Below are positions 55,514 to 64,000 of a stretch of 64,000 bases of DNA, piece after piece. Both the position numbers and the translations under genes were made by a program. The DNA is from Pectobacterium brasiliense (GTDB taxonomy: Bacteria; Pseudomonadota; Gammaproteobacteria; Enterobacterales; Enterobacteriaceae): NCBI RefSeq assembly GCF_016950255.1, contig NZ_JACGFN010000001.1, positions 2,046,001 through 2,110,000 of the forward strand. The letters are read 5' to 3'. Below the pieces are notes generated by a model, which was not told the DNA's origin, ran no database searches, and saw only the letters and a list, made by a program, of their open reading frames with translations. How positions within the stretch are numbered: the stretch's first letter is position 1; every line of letters begins with the position of its first letter.

Positions 55514-55527
55514 GCACATATATCCCT

Positions 55528-56844
55528 ATGAAAAAAATAGATGACTACCCGGTCAGTCGCGTTCCGCTGAGTGTCCGGCTGCCTTTTTTCAATGTGGCAT
55601 TAGTGCACATCGGCATGCTAACCGCGCTAGACCAATTTATGTTAGGCGCGGTACTCGGCCATTCCATGACGATAGGCCAGGCGTTTCTCGCCATCTTTAT
55701 TGGCAGTGCCATTTTTGGCGTAGTGACCGTGGGGCTGGGCTATGCGGGAATGAAAGAAGGGATGTCGGGCAGCCTGCTCGCACGCTGGTGCGGCTTTGGC
55801 CGTATTGGCTCCGTCCTGATTGGGCTGGTGATCGCCATCAGCCTCATCGGCTGGTTTGGCGTCCAGAATGCCGTATTCGCCAAAGCGCTTAACTTTGCGA
55901 TGGCGGATAAGCTCGGCTTTGGCTGGTCTGCTGCGCTGTCCGGCATGGCGCTAACGCTGCTGGTTGCCTTCGGTTTCAGAGCATTACGCTTCACCGCCAA
56001 AATTGCCGTACCGATGTTTGTTATCGTCGTCGGCTATATTTCCATCATGACGCTCTCCGGCCACAATATTGCTGAACTGATCGCTTCTGCACCTAATGGT
56101 GAAGCCATTTCTATTAGCGCTGGCGCAACAATGGTTGTGGGCGGCTGTATCGTCGCCAGCTTAATTACTCCCGATATGACGCGCTATTCCCAAAAAGGGA
56201 AACACGTTTTCTGGATGACGATGCTGTCGATTATCGTCGGGGAGTTTATCGTAAACGGCCTCGCCATCATTATTGCCCGCGCGCTCAATACCGCAGACGT
56301 TGTGACGATTATGTCTCAGGCAGTTGGCGGCATCGGGCTGATTGCCGTGATATTTTCGACACTGCGTGTGAACGATATCAACCTTTATTCCTCCTCTTTG
56401 GGAATTGCCAATGCGATAGAGGGCGTCACGGGGAAGAAACTACGCTATGTCTCGATCACGCTGGTAATTGGACTCATCGGCACACTGCTTTCCGTTGCCG
56501 GTATTCTGGATCGCTTTATCGATTTCCTGACGCTATTAGGCGTACTGTTCCCACCGGTTATCGGGGTAATGCTGGTTGATTATTATATTTTGCGCACCCA
56601 CAAAGTATTGCTCGAAACCAGTCGTGCCGAAGGCCTATTACCCGACAGTGCGCAAACGCCGCTGATTGGCTGGCCCGCTATTATTTCCAGCATTGCCGGT
56701 GCTATCGTCGGATTAGCCTTTGAGTGGGGCGTGCCAGCATTTAATTCGCTATTGGCCGCCAGCCTGCTTTATTGGTTAATAAAGTATTACACCAATAAAC
56801 ATGTTTATTTTAGGAAACTCGAGCATAACCAAAACTTAAAATGA
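55528..56844 (+). CDS. Cytosine permease-like NCS1 transporter
   Basis: 438-residue, twelve-helix nucleobase:cation symporter-1 protein close to CodB-type cytosine permeases. Conserved are VALVHIGMLTALDQFMLGAVLG, LIGWFGVQNAVFA and ITPDMTRYSQKGKHVFW. ATG 55528 was chosen; the frame extends back into the luxR gene. There is no codA deaminase gene beside it, so the compound may be another nucleobase or related ring. It is cotranscribed with the LuxR-type gene. Confidence 0.86.
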   Translation: MKKIDDYPVSRVPLSVRLPFFNVALVHIGMLTALDQFMLGAVLGHSMTIGQAFLAIFIGSAIFGVVTVGLGYAGMKEGMSGSLLARWCGFGRIGSVLIGLVIAISLIGWFGVQNAVFAKALNFAMADKLGFGWSAALSGMALTLLVAFGFRALRFTAKIAVPMFVIVVGYISIMTLSGHNIAELIASAPNGEAISISAGATMVVGGCIVASLITPDMTRYSQKGKHVFWMTMLSIIVGEFIVNGLAIIIARALNTADVVTIMSQAVGGIGLIAVIFSTLRVNDINLYSSSLGIANAIEGVTGKKLRYVSITLVIGLIGTLLSVAGILDRFIDFLTLLGVLFPPVIGVMLVDYYILRTHKVLLETSRAEGLLPDSAQTPLIGWPAIISSIAGAIVGLAFEWGVPAFNSLLAASLLYWLIKYYTNKHVYFRKLEHNQNLK

Positions 56845-56880
56845 AATAGGTAACAAGATAAAATTAATCTATAATCCAGT

Positions 56881-56913
56881 CGGCCTCTTCTTACAGAGGC
56901 CGATATGTTTTTT
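56881..56913 (+). terminator. Terminator of the LuxR-permease operon
   Basis: Stem CGGCCTCT / AGAGGCCG (56881-56902) followed by ATATGTTTTTT. Confidence 0.85.
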
Positions 56914-57028
56914 ACTTAAGCAAAATAGGCCATGATGGCCTTGGGATGGGGTCTTATATATCAACGAGGAATTCTCTCTCGTGAAATAATAAGGCTGATT
57001 AGCAACAGTCATGCTAGGAAAAGGATTT

Positions 57029-58894
57029 ATGCCAAAAATAAAAACACTTCTCACGCCGCTAAACTGTCTACTCGTTTTAAGTGGCGCATTGATGGTCAAT
57101 ACGGCAAACGCCGCTGAGGCTTGTGTCGCGGGCAACTGGCAGGTGGATAATTCCATCACCGATATGCCTTCCGTGAAATACCAGACTGAGCACTTTGCCT
57201 TCCGCTGGAATAATAACGACGTTAACCGTAATGATGCGGTTGCCGCTGGGCAAAAGCTGGAACAAATTTGGGATAAGTTTATTAAACAAATTGAGTTCCC
57301 CGAGCCTTATTGCAAACAGAGCGTGAAATATAAAGCCAATATTCACATCGACCCGACCTTTGGGCTTAGCGGAGGTATTGCGGGCGGTGGCAGCATGGGG
57401 ATGTGGATCGGTCCAGCGTCACTCAAGGATAACTGGGGGCTGGCGCACGAATTTACCCATGCGCTGCAAGGGCAAACCGGCGGCTTCCAGAGTTCAGGCG
57501 ATAACTACGTTGGCTGGATTTGGGAATCCCACGCGAACTGGATGACCCACCAGATGGATGAATTCCGCGGTACGTCGGCACACTGTTCGGAAATGCAGGT
57601 CAACTATTCGCATATTTATCTGGGTTCAACGCGTAACCGTTACTGCAACTGGCAGTTCATGGAATACCTGAAGAATCGCTTTGGCTATGGTGCCATCAAC
57701 GATATGTGGGCAAAAGCGCCGAAATGGGGCGAAAGTGGCCAGTCTACTGCCGATCCGCTGTCCATTCTGCGCACCAACATGGGCTGGAGCCAGTCTGAAT
57801 TCAACGACGTCTTCGGCGACTGGGCAATGCACAACGTCAACTGGGATTACGTCGATCCAGACGGTTTCGATCGTGGTCGTTTCTATCGTTCAACCTACGG
57901 CGGCTATGGTGCGGTGCAACCCAACCAGAATAACGCCGACCGTCTGCTGAGAACCACGGCGCTTGAGCCAGTTGTTGGCGCCAGCGCCAGCCTCCGTCGC
58001 TTCTCCGTACCGTTCGATCAGGCACCGCAGCAGTTAGGCTACAACATCGTCCGGCTGATCCCGGAAAGTGGCGCGACGAAAATCACCGTCAAATTCCGTG
58101 GCATGGTGCAGAGTAAATCAGCCATTACCCGCTTCCCTGGGCTGAAAAACGATCCGGCAACCATGCCGCAGCCTAATTCCGACTGGCGTTGGGGGATTGT
58201 CGCTGTCGGTTCGGACGGCGTTTCTCGCTACAGTGAATTGCAGCGCGGCGCGTCTGCCACGGTGAAAAACTTCACGATCCGCCAGGACGATCGCGGCATT
58301 TACATGGTGGTCATGGGCACACCGTCGCAAATGCAGAAGATCAAGTGGGATCAGGCTTATTATTCCCTGTACCGCTATCCGTGGATGGCTGATTTCACCG
58401 GCGTCTGGCCGGAAGGCAGCCAGCCTGGTGCACCGAACCCAACCGCTAACGGTTCTCGTCACGCCAACGGCGGCGGCTGGGTATCCAACGCAGCCAATGT
58501 TGCCCCTACCGCGTACGTCGGGCCTTATGCTCGCGTCATCGGCGGGACAGTGAGGGATAACGCCAGAATTGAAGATCGTGCAACGATTCTGAGCGGAACG
58601 GTGGAAGGACGCGCCGTTGTCGGCGGCCTGACGGTGCTACAGGGCAATACCGTGGTACGCGATAACGCGCGGCTGCATACGGTCTTCATGGGGCCGGGTG
58701 CGTTTGAGCGTGGCATTGTGCTGTCAGGCAATGCGCAGATGCGTGGAGATGCGGAAATTCGCGGTGCTTCCGCGTCGCAGGGCGTGTTCTATGGCTTTAT
58801 TGATGAAAATGAAGTCAGAAGCAGCGCTGCGGGTGCTTACCTGACCGAAGCCGTGCCAGAAGTGACGGCCGTTCCGGTCTACAGCACGAAGTAA
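57029..58894 (+). CDS. svx: Svx-type secreted virulence protein with metalloprotease motif
   Basis: 621-residue exported protein matching Svx, a type II-secreted virulence factor of Pectobacterium related to Xanthomonas AvrXca. Signal peptide to about residue 28 (NTANA/AEA). The gluzincin-type motif HEFTH is at 140-144 with a likely third zinc ligand E166 in WIWESHANW. The C-terminal region (about 490-600) has hexapeptide-like repeats (AYVGPYARVIGGTVRDNARIE and so on) of a left-handed beta-helix. ATG 57029 follows AAGG at 6 bases. Monocistronic. Confidence 0.87.
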   Translation: MPKIKTLLTPLNCLLVLSGALMVNTANAAEACVAGNWQVDNSITDMPSVKYQTEHFAFRWNNNDVNRNDAVAAGQKLEQIWDKFIKQIEFPEPYCKQSVKYKANIHIDPTFGLSGGIAGGGSMGMWIGPASLKDNWGLAHEFTHALQGQTGGFQSSGDNYVGWIWESHANWMTHQMDEFRGTSAHCSEMQVNYSHIYLGSTRNRYCNWQFMEYLKNRFGYGAINDMWAKAPKWGESGQSTADPLSILRTNMGWSQSEFNDVFGDWAMHNVNWDYVDPDGFDRGRFYRSTYGGYGAVQPNQNNADRLLRTTALEPVVGASASLRRFSVPFDQAPQQLGYNIVRLIPESGATKITVKFRGMVQSKSAITRFPGLKNDPATMPQPNSDWRWGIVAVGSDGVSRYSELQRGASATVKNFTIRQDDRGIYMVVMGTPSQMQKIKWDQAYYSLYRYPWMADFTGVWPEGSQPGAPNPTANGSRHANGGGWVSNAANVAPTAYVGPYARVIGGTVRDNARIEDRATILSGTVEGRAVVGGLTVLQGNTVVRDNARLHTVFMGPGAFERGIVLSGNAQMRGDAEIRGASASQGVFYGFIDENEVRSSAAGAYLTEAVPEVTAVPVYSTK

Positions 58895-58965
58895 TATCAC
58901 CACAGAAAAGGGACCGGCTCAGAACCACGTTACGTTGATTCTCAAAATAAGTCGGCCCCATAAAA

Positions 58966-58998
58966 AAACAGGCCGCCATATTGGCGGCCTGTTTCATG
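58966..58998 (-). terminator. Terminator of the small 59018 gene
   Basis: Stem AACAGGCCGCCA with its complement TGGCGGCCTGTT around a short loop. On minus it is followed by TTTTTTT. It also stops plus-strand transcripts from svx. Confidence 0.88.
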
Positions 58999-59017
58999 CG
59001 ATGCATAGCACAGATTC

Positions 59018-59095
59018 TTAGAACAGTGCGCCTGGCGGCACGTCTTTATAGGTATTCAGGTAAGCCGCCAGCATTTTTTTAAAGAAATTACGCAC
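59018..59095 (-). CDS. 25-residue small protein, unrecognised
   Basis: Minus-strand frame from GTG 59095, with AAGGTGA 5-6 bases upstream, to TAA 59018. The product is MRNFFKKMLAAYLNTYKD followed by VPPGALF, basic at the start and amphipathic. A strong terminator follows 20 bases later and a CRP-like site lies upstream, which together outline a complete small transcription unit. An alternative GTG at 59104 would add three residues. I do not recognise the family. Confidence 0.5.
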   Translation of the reverse strand: MRNFFKKMLAAYLNTYKDVPPGALF

Positions 59096-59233
59096 TTTTT
59101 TCACCTTGGTTTGACTTAATTCGTTATTTTAATGACGCGATGGAATGACTTTTTAGCGATGACTTGTCTTAATGGCAGTGCCCCGCTTTATGGTGATGAA
59201 TTGTACACCCTTGTTGAGCAAAAGCACATTTTT

Positions 59234-59249
59234 TGTGACGTAAGTCACA
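59234..59249. promoter_or_regulatory. CRP-like binding site
   Basis: TGTGACGTAAGTCACA contains both perfect CRP half-sites TGTGA-N6-TCACA and is flanked by T and A tracts. It lies between the small minus-strand gene and mdtG. A possible -10 TACAAT for the minus strand is at 59200-59205. Confidence 0.7.
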
Positions 59250-59496
59250 CAAAAAATTCACCTGCCCCCCTCCCCCAATCCACCCGATACCCACGCTGAT
59301 TTTCTTTTGTTGCGAATCATTACCATCAGTGACCAATACGCCGCTGGCTATGCTATGCTCATGATGAAAGACGAAATTTTAGTCACTGTCCGTTATCAAT
59401 TGAGCGCCATTCACTGTCGGTTAGCACACTTTTTCGCGCACAGTCACCACGGTTTCGCCATTGGTTATTCGCTGATGAAGGCCCGTTCCGACCCCC

Positions 59497-60690
59497 ATGG
59501 AAACCTGGAAACTTAACCTCTTCTCTGCCTGGCTGGGATGTTTTTTCACCGGGCTGGCCATGAGCCAGATATTACCCTTCTTGCCGCTGTACATTGAGCA
59601 GCTTGGCGTTCACTCGCACGAGTCGCTAAGCCTGTGGTCCGGTTTGATCTTCAGTTCGTCTTTCCTCGTCTCAGCCGCCGTTGCGCCACTGTGGGGAAGC
59701 CTCGCCGACCGTAAAGGGCGAAAGCTCATGCTGCTGCGCGCCGCACTCGGCATGGCGATCGTGATGTCGTTGCAAGGGTTGGCAACCAACGTATGGCACC
59801 TGTTCATCCTGCGCACGCTCATGGGGCTAACCTCTGGGTACATTCCCAATGCGATGGCGCTGATTGCCTCACAGGTTCCGCGTGAAAAAAGCGGCTGGGC
59901 GCTGGGCATGCTATCGACCGGACAGATCGCAGGCGTCATTCTCGGCCCCTTATTCGGCGGCTTTATGGCCGACTATATCGGACTACGCATCGTCTTTTTC
60001 ATCACCGGTGGCATGCTGTTTACCAGCTTCCTGATTACGCTTTTTGCGATTAAAGAGAGCGTGGTTAAGGTCACCAAAGAGAATCGGCTCAGCGGAAAAG
60101 CCGTCTTCGCGTCGCTGCCGTATCCGGCGCTCATCATCTGCCTGTTCATTACGACAATGATGATCCAGATGGCGAACGGCTCCATCAGCCCTATCCTGAC
60201 CCTGTTCATCCGCGATCTGGCTCCCGGCACCGATAATATTGCCTTTATCAGCGGCGTGATTGCCGTGATTCCCGGCGTGTCCGCCCTGCTATCCGCCCCG
60301 CGACTTGGCCGTTTAGGCGACCGGATCGGCGCACATCGCGTCCTGGTAGCCGCACTGGCGATCAGCGTACTGCTATTCCTGGTCATGGCGATGGTACAAA
60401 GCCCTACACAGCTCGGCATCCTGCGCTTTCTGCTGGGCTTTGCCGACGGCGCACTAATGCCAACCGTGCAGGCGCTGTTGGTCAAATACAGCAGCCAGCA
60501 GGTGACAGGCCGCATCTTCGGCTATAACCAGTCATTCATGTATTTAGGCAACGTACTGGGGCCGCTGGTGGGTTCCGGTGTGTCCGCCCTGATGGGCTTC
60601 CGCTGGGTTTTCGTCATCACCGCCGTTCTGGTGCTGTGCAATACGCTACAACTCTTTTTCGCTTTCAGGAAACCGCGCGGAAAGAGATAA
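59497..60690 (+). CDS. mdtG: Multidrug efflux MFS transporter MdtG
   Basis: 397-residue, twelve-helix drug:proton antiporter. It follows E. coli MdtG (YceE), which confers fosfomycin and deoxycholate tolerance: AWLGCFFTGLAMSQILPFLPLY, WGSLADRKGRKLMLLRAALGM, GSISPILTLFIRDL and LSAPRLGRLGDRIGAHR. The first ATG of the frame is used; no strong ribosome site is visible. A 600-base region without large genes precedes it. Confidence 0.9.
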   Translation: METWKLNLFSAWLGCFFTGLAMSQILPFLPLYIEQLGVHSHESLSLWSGLIFSSSFLVSAAVAPLWGSLADRKGRKLMLLRAALGMAIVMSLQGLATNVWHLFILRTLMGLTSGYIPNAMALIASQVPREKSGWALGMLSTGQIAGVILGPLFGGFMADYIGLRIVFFITGGMLFTSFLITLFAIKESVVKVTKENRLSGKAVFASLPYPALIICLFITTMMIQMANGSISPILTLFIRDLAPGTDNIAFISGVIAVIPGVSALLSAPRLGRLGDRIGAHRVLVAALAISVLLFLVMAMVQSPTQLGILRFLLGFADGALMPTVQALLVKYSSQQVTGRIFGYNQSFMYLGNVLGPLVGSGVSALMGFRWVFVITAVLVLCNTLQLFFAFRKPRGKR

Positions 60691-60694
60691 CGAT

Positions 60695-60722
60695 CCGGCC
60701 AGCGACTGTGCTGGCCATTCAT
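60695..60722 (+). terminator. Terminator of mdtG
   Basis: Stem GGCCAGC / GCTGGCC with a 6-base loop, followed by ATTCATTTCTC, immediately after the mdtG stop. Confidence 0.65.
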
Positions 60723-60979
60723 TTCTCTCGCTTAGCCCCTGCCCTATGTACCTCTCCCTTTCCCAGGGAATTCCTCCCTTGTTATAAATGATGTAAAAAC
60801 ATCAAAAAAACTTATTTTTTGACAAAGAATTACCACTTAAACGTATCCACATGAAAAATTAATCACATAAATGTAAAAAAAATTAAACAAACCCTACCTA
60901 TATTGGCTGCTTTGTTTCGGCGCCACGCGAATTGCCCTGTTCAGACATTCAGACATTCGCGCCTGTAGGGAAGTGAGTA

Positions 60980-61384
60980 ATGAGAAACTGGAACGAACCC
61001 AAGAAGCAAAAAGCCCACATCGATTTGGTTCCCATGATCGATGTGATGATGTTCCTGCTGGTCTTTTTTGTGCTGATCAGCATGAACGTTATTCCTGCGC
61101 TAGGCCTGAAAACGCAGCTCCCCGCCGCAGGCAGCGCACAGCAACTTAAGCCGCAGAAAAAAGCGATCATCACGCTTGGCGCACAGGATCATCTTGAGCT
61201 GGACGGACAGCCGATGGCCCTGAACGATCTCGTTACGACGCTGCAACAGCAGCAGCAAGATCAGCAAACCACCATCATTATCAACAGCGATAAAAGCGTC
61301 GAGGTTGAGCGTCTGGTCGCCGTGATGGATACCCTGCGTCAGGGTGGGTTCTTGTCCATTTCTATCGCTACCCGGAAATTGTGA
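60980..61384 (+). CDS. ExbD/TolR-family energiser subunit
   Basis: 134-residue inner-membrane protein with one N-terminal helix and a periplasmic domain. The essential membrane aspartate is kept in IDLVPMIDVMMFLLVFFVL. In ExbB-ExbD-TonB motors this residue carries protons. No exbB or tolQ partner lies in the operon. It is followed after one base by the tonB-like gene. The basic stretch NEPKKQKAHI is cytosolic. Confidence 0.87.
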   Translation: MRNWNEPKKQKAHIDLVPMIDVMMFLLVFFVLISMNVIPALGLKTQLPAAGSAQQLKPQKKAIITLGAQDHLELDGQPMALNDLVTTLQQQQQDQQTTIIINSDKSVEVERLVAVMDTLRQGGFLSISIATRKL

Positions 61385-61385
61385 C

Positions 61386-62126
61386 ATGTATCAGCTCTAT
61401 CGCTCACGCCACGCCATCAGTTGGTTGCCGCTGCCGGTCTTTGCCACCTGCCTGTTCTTCGCCAGCCAACAGCCACCGCTGAAAGTTCAGCAGCATTACG
61501 ACGAAACGGCCATGGCGCTCACGCTGGCTGAACCGGAACCGATTCCCCAGCCAGAACCGATCCCTGAGCCAGAACCGGTGCCACAACCTGAACCCGAGCC
61601 TGAGCCGACGCCGGTTAATGACCCCGATCCGATCATAGAAGCCCCGCCGGTTACGCCTCCGAAACCGGAAGTGAAGCCGAAGCCTAAACCAGAGGTTAAA
61701 CCCAAGGCGGAAACTAAACCTAAGCCAACACCCACGCCAGCCAAGCCGACGACACCACGCCCGGAAGCTCCGGCCAAGCGCCCGGCACCGGCTGCCCCTT
61801 CCGCGCCGTCGGTAAATGTCGCCGCGCTGGAAAATAGCTATGCGCAGGCGCTGCGTGCGCAGCTTGAACAAACCAAGCGCTATCCAACCGGACGTCAGGC
61901 GTCACTCGAACGTCCCGAAGGTCGCGTTGAAGTCTGGCTGGAGGTCGATCGCACAGGACGCGTCATCGATTCCGGCATCAGCAGCAAAGCACGCAGCATG
62001 CTGCTGAATCGGGCGGCACAAGCCAGCCTACAGAGCATCAAACAGGTTCGAGCCTTTCCCGCCGACGCCTTTGCAGGACAAAACACAAAACGCTTTTTAG
62101 CCACGTTCGATTATCAGGCGCAGTAG
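61386..62126 (+). CDS. TonB-like energy transducer
   Basis: 246-residue protein: N-terminal membrane anchor (about 12-27), a long Pro-Glu then Pro-Lys spacer (about 45-140; PEPIPQPEP, then PKPEVKPKPKPEVKPK), and a C-terminal TonB domain with QTKRYPTGRQASLERPEGRVEVWLEVDRTGRV. The membrane histidine that is essential in E. coli TonB is not found in the anchor; the nearest is H9 before it. ATG 61386 is one base after the exbD stop. It probably serves the receptor encoded next. Confidence 0.87.
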   Translation: MYQLYRSRHAISWLPLPVFATCLFFASQQPPLKVQQHYDETAMALTLAEPEPIPQPEPIPEPEPVPQPEPEPEPTPVNDPDPIIEAPPVTPPKPEVKPKPKPEVKPKAETKPKPTPTPAKPTTPRPEAPAKRPAPAAPSAPSVNVAALENSYAQALRAQLEQTKRYPTGRQASLERPEGRVEVWLEVDRTGRVIDSGISSKARSMLLNRAAQASLQSIKQVRAFPADAFAGQNTKRFLATFDYQAQ

Positions 62127-62216
62127 TGTTCCGCACCTGAGCAAGAGAGTGAATCATCAAAAATAACGTCAACAACATGTTGATTAATAAACCACTGATA
62201 ATAATGGAATTGTGAA

Positions 62217-64000
62217 ATGAAACCGTTCAAACTTTCTGGGGTATGTTTGTCCGTCGTCGGCGTATTACTGGCAGGATCCTCGCTGGCGGAAGAAGCAACA
62301 AATGTCGGCACGATCAACGTACAGGGACAACCGCTCGGCGCAGGCTTAATGGTTCAAGAAGACAGCGCTAAATCGCGCTCGACCGTGACAAAAGACGCGC
62401 TGGATAAGATGCCCGCAGCAGGCAACGCCATTGATAAACTGAAATACACCGCAGGCCTGAACGTCAGCAGCAACGACGCCAGCGGCTTAAGTGGCGTCAG
62501 CTATACCATGCGCGGCATGAGTGCGGATCAGGTCGGCCTGTCATCCGACGGCATTCCCGTCAATGACTCCGGCGACTACGCCGTGTACCCGAACGGCATG
62601 GGCGATCCGGAAAACCTGGAACAGATCTTCGTTACCCAAGGTTCATCAGAAATGGATGGCCCGCACATCGGTGCTAGCGGCGGCAATATCGGGCTGGTTT
62701 CCCACCGTCCGGCGAAAGAATTTGGCGGCTTCGTTAAGCAAACGTTCGGCAGCAACAACCTCAGCAAGACCTTCGCACGTCTGGAAACCGGTCAACACAA
62801 CGGCTTCAGCAGTTGGCTCTCCTACTCGTATACCGACTCCGACAAATGGCGCGGAGCAGGCTATTCCCGTGCCGATAAAGTCGAATGGAACGGCCTGTAT
62901 GAACATGAAAATGGCCACAGCAGCAGCCTGATTGTGAAATACAATCAGCAAGATACCATCAACTACTCAACGTTGAGCAAACGGCAGTTCGAGCAAAACG
63001 GGCGTAAGATGGATTACGCCACGACGCCGGTTTACAACAGCCGTGGACAGATTTCCCAATACTACAAACTCAACCGCAATAACTTTGAAACGCTGAATGT
63101 CACGTTCACGCAGAAATTGCAGCTGCGCGATAATCTGGCGCTGACGTTACAGCCCTACTATTTCTCGACGAACGGCGGCAGCTTCGGCAGCGGAAATGCC
63201 AGCGTGTTATCTGCGACGTCAGACCGCGCGGGTAACTACGATCTCAGCAATCTGACCTCCAACACCTACTACCGTCCGTCATGGACGGAAACCTGGCGAC
63301 CGGGTATCACCACCAAGCTGAAATGGGATCTTAGCGACGAGCATAGCCTGGATATCGGCTATTGGTTCGAGCGTGCCCGCCAGCGTCAAACGCAGCCGTT
63401 TATTCCGATTAAGAGCGACGGCACGCCGGCTAACATCTCCGGCAAACCCGGCGACGCGGATCAGATCACCGACGCGAACGGGAAAGTGGTTCAAGGCCGT
63501 AACCAGTTTACCGTCACACCTGCCCACAAAATCTGGGTTCAGGACACCTGGTTCTTCTCTCCGGAATGGACATTCACCGGCGGTCTGGCCTATCAGCACG
63601 TAGAGCGTGACGGGACTAACCTCGGCAGCTTGTATAACGTCGCAGAGAAAAAGAACAAAAAGTACCACGAATTCCTGCCCAGCTTTAATGCAGCCTACCG
63701 CATCAATACCGAAAATCAGGTGTTCTATAACATCACGCGCAATATGCGTACCCCGCCCAACTACGTCTTGTACAACGTTGGCGATTCCATCAATACCAAA
63801 CCTGAGCTGAGCTGGAATCAGGAACTCGGCTGGCGCTTCCAGAATGAGGACATGCTGCTGAGCGCCTCGCTGTTCTTTATCCGCTTTACCGATCGTCAAA
63901 TCTCCAGCCGTAACGCCGATGGCGACTACGAAATGATCAACGCCGGGAAAGTAGAAAACAAAGGTCTGGAGTTGGAATGGAGCGGCAAACTGCCTCATAA
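62217..64000 (+). CDS. TonB-dependent outer-membrane receptor (3' end beyond window)
   Basis: Frame open from ATG 62217 to the right edge, 594 codons visible. Signal peptide to about residue 24 (GSSLA/EEA), TonB box-like TINVQG (about 32-37), plug domain with VSYTMRGMSADQVGLSSDGIPVN and EQIFVTQGSSEMDGPHIGASGGNIGLV, then barrel strands up to NKGLELEWSGKLPH. It lies 90 bases after the tonB-like gene and was probably acquired with it. The ligand is unknown; the plug resembles general TonB receptors rather than hydroxamate types. Truncation is by the window only. Confidence 0.9.
   Translation, partial: MKPFKLSGVCLSVVGVLLAGSSLAEEATNVGTINVQGQPLGAGLMVQEDSAKSRSTVTKDALDKMPAAGNAIDKLKYTAGLNVSSNDASGLSGVSYTMRGMSADQVGLSSDGIPVNDSGDYAVYPNGMGDPENLEQIFVTQGSSEMDGPHIGASGGNIGLVSHRPAKEFGGFVKQTFGSNNLSKTFARLETGQHNGFSSWLSYSYTDSDKWRGAGYSRADKVEWNGLYEHENGHSSSLIVKYNQQDTINYSTLSKRQFEQNGRKMDYATTPVYNSRGQISQYYKLNRNNFETLNVTFTQKLQLRDNLALTLQPYYFSTNGGSFGSGNASVLSATSDRAGNYDLSNLTSNTYYRPSWTETWRPGITTKLKWDLSDEHSLDIGYWFERARQRQTQPFIPIKSDGTPANISGKPGDADQITDANGKVVQGRNQFTVTPAHKIWVQDTWFFSPEWTFTGGLAYQHVERDGTNLGSLYNVAEKKNKKYHEFLPSFNAAYRINTENQVFYNITRNMRTPPNYVLYNVGDSINTKPELSWNQELGWRFQNEDMLLSASLFFIRFTDRQISSRNADGDYEMINAGKVENKGLELEWSGKLPH

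Noticed and set aside
1..64000. CRISPR arrays, rRNA genes, insertion sequences and integrases
   Set aside because: I looked for regularly spaced repeats, rRNA signatures, and transposase or integrase motifs and found none.

Overview
The window is a stretch of chromosome from a plant-pathogenic enterobacterium, most likely Pectobacterium. Core genes (thyA, lgt, ptsP, mutH, ygdQ, tas, trmB, mutY, yggX, mltC, speC, tRNA-Phe, mdtG) are close to their Escherichia coli relatives in sequence and often in order. A gene for a Svx-type secreted virulence protein, a soft-rot Pectobacterium trait, narrows the genus. Base composition is moderate (roughly half GC by eye) in the core and clearly AT-rich in several accessory blocks. 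The species cannot be fixed from this window.

Layout. 1-13.5 kb is core: thyA-lgt-ptsP-rppH on the minus strand, a gene-free region with DnaA boxes (the expected place of the DnaA-reactivating site DARS2), mutH-ygdQ-ygdR-tas on plus, yggN-yggL-trmB on minus, mutY-yggX-mltC on plus. rppH carries a one-base frameshift at the Nudix box. 13.5-21.5 kb sits between mltC and speC, where E. coli has nupG. It holds a membrane AraC-type regulator, a secreted hydrolase, a Tm-1-like/TIM-barrel gene pair with a divergent TetR regulator and an atypical short-chain dehydrogenase, and an asparagine permease. speC (ornithine decarboxylase) and tRNA-Phe follow.

24.5-28.3 kb is a small degraded island behind tRNA-Phe. 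It has a degenerate repeat of the tRNA 3' end, a Ner-like regulator, two paralogous XRE regulators each behind the same palindromic operator, an intact ccdA antitoxin next to a wrecked ccdB toxin, and an AT-rich two-gene unit (receiver-like protein plus GHKL ATPase). That last pair is the best candidate for an undescribed system. A damaged copy of the island's left-end sequence lies at its right end.

28.3-38.9 kb is a series of accessory regulator/effector units: AraC with an MFS exporter, an O-methyltransferase, TetR with a quinone reductase, TetR with a VOC protein, CueP behind a textbook CueR promoter, TetR with an ATPase-less ABC membrane protein, and a ToxR-like membrane regulator with a small partner. 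39.6-45.3 kb is a chaperone-usher fimbrial operon. 45.4-56.9 kb holds a zinc-ribbon membrane protein, an ATPase, an aldarate transporter/dehydratase pair, a siderophore receptor, an AEC transporter with a LysR regulator, and a LuxR-type regulator with a cytosine-permease-like transporter.

56.9-64 kb holds svx, a very small gene with its own terminator, mdtG, and an exbD-tonB-receptor operon without exbB. The receptor gene runs off the right edge.
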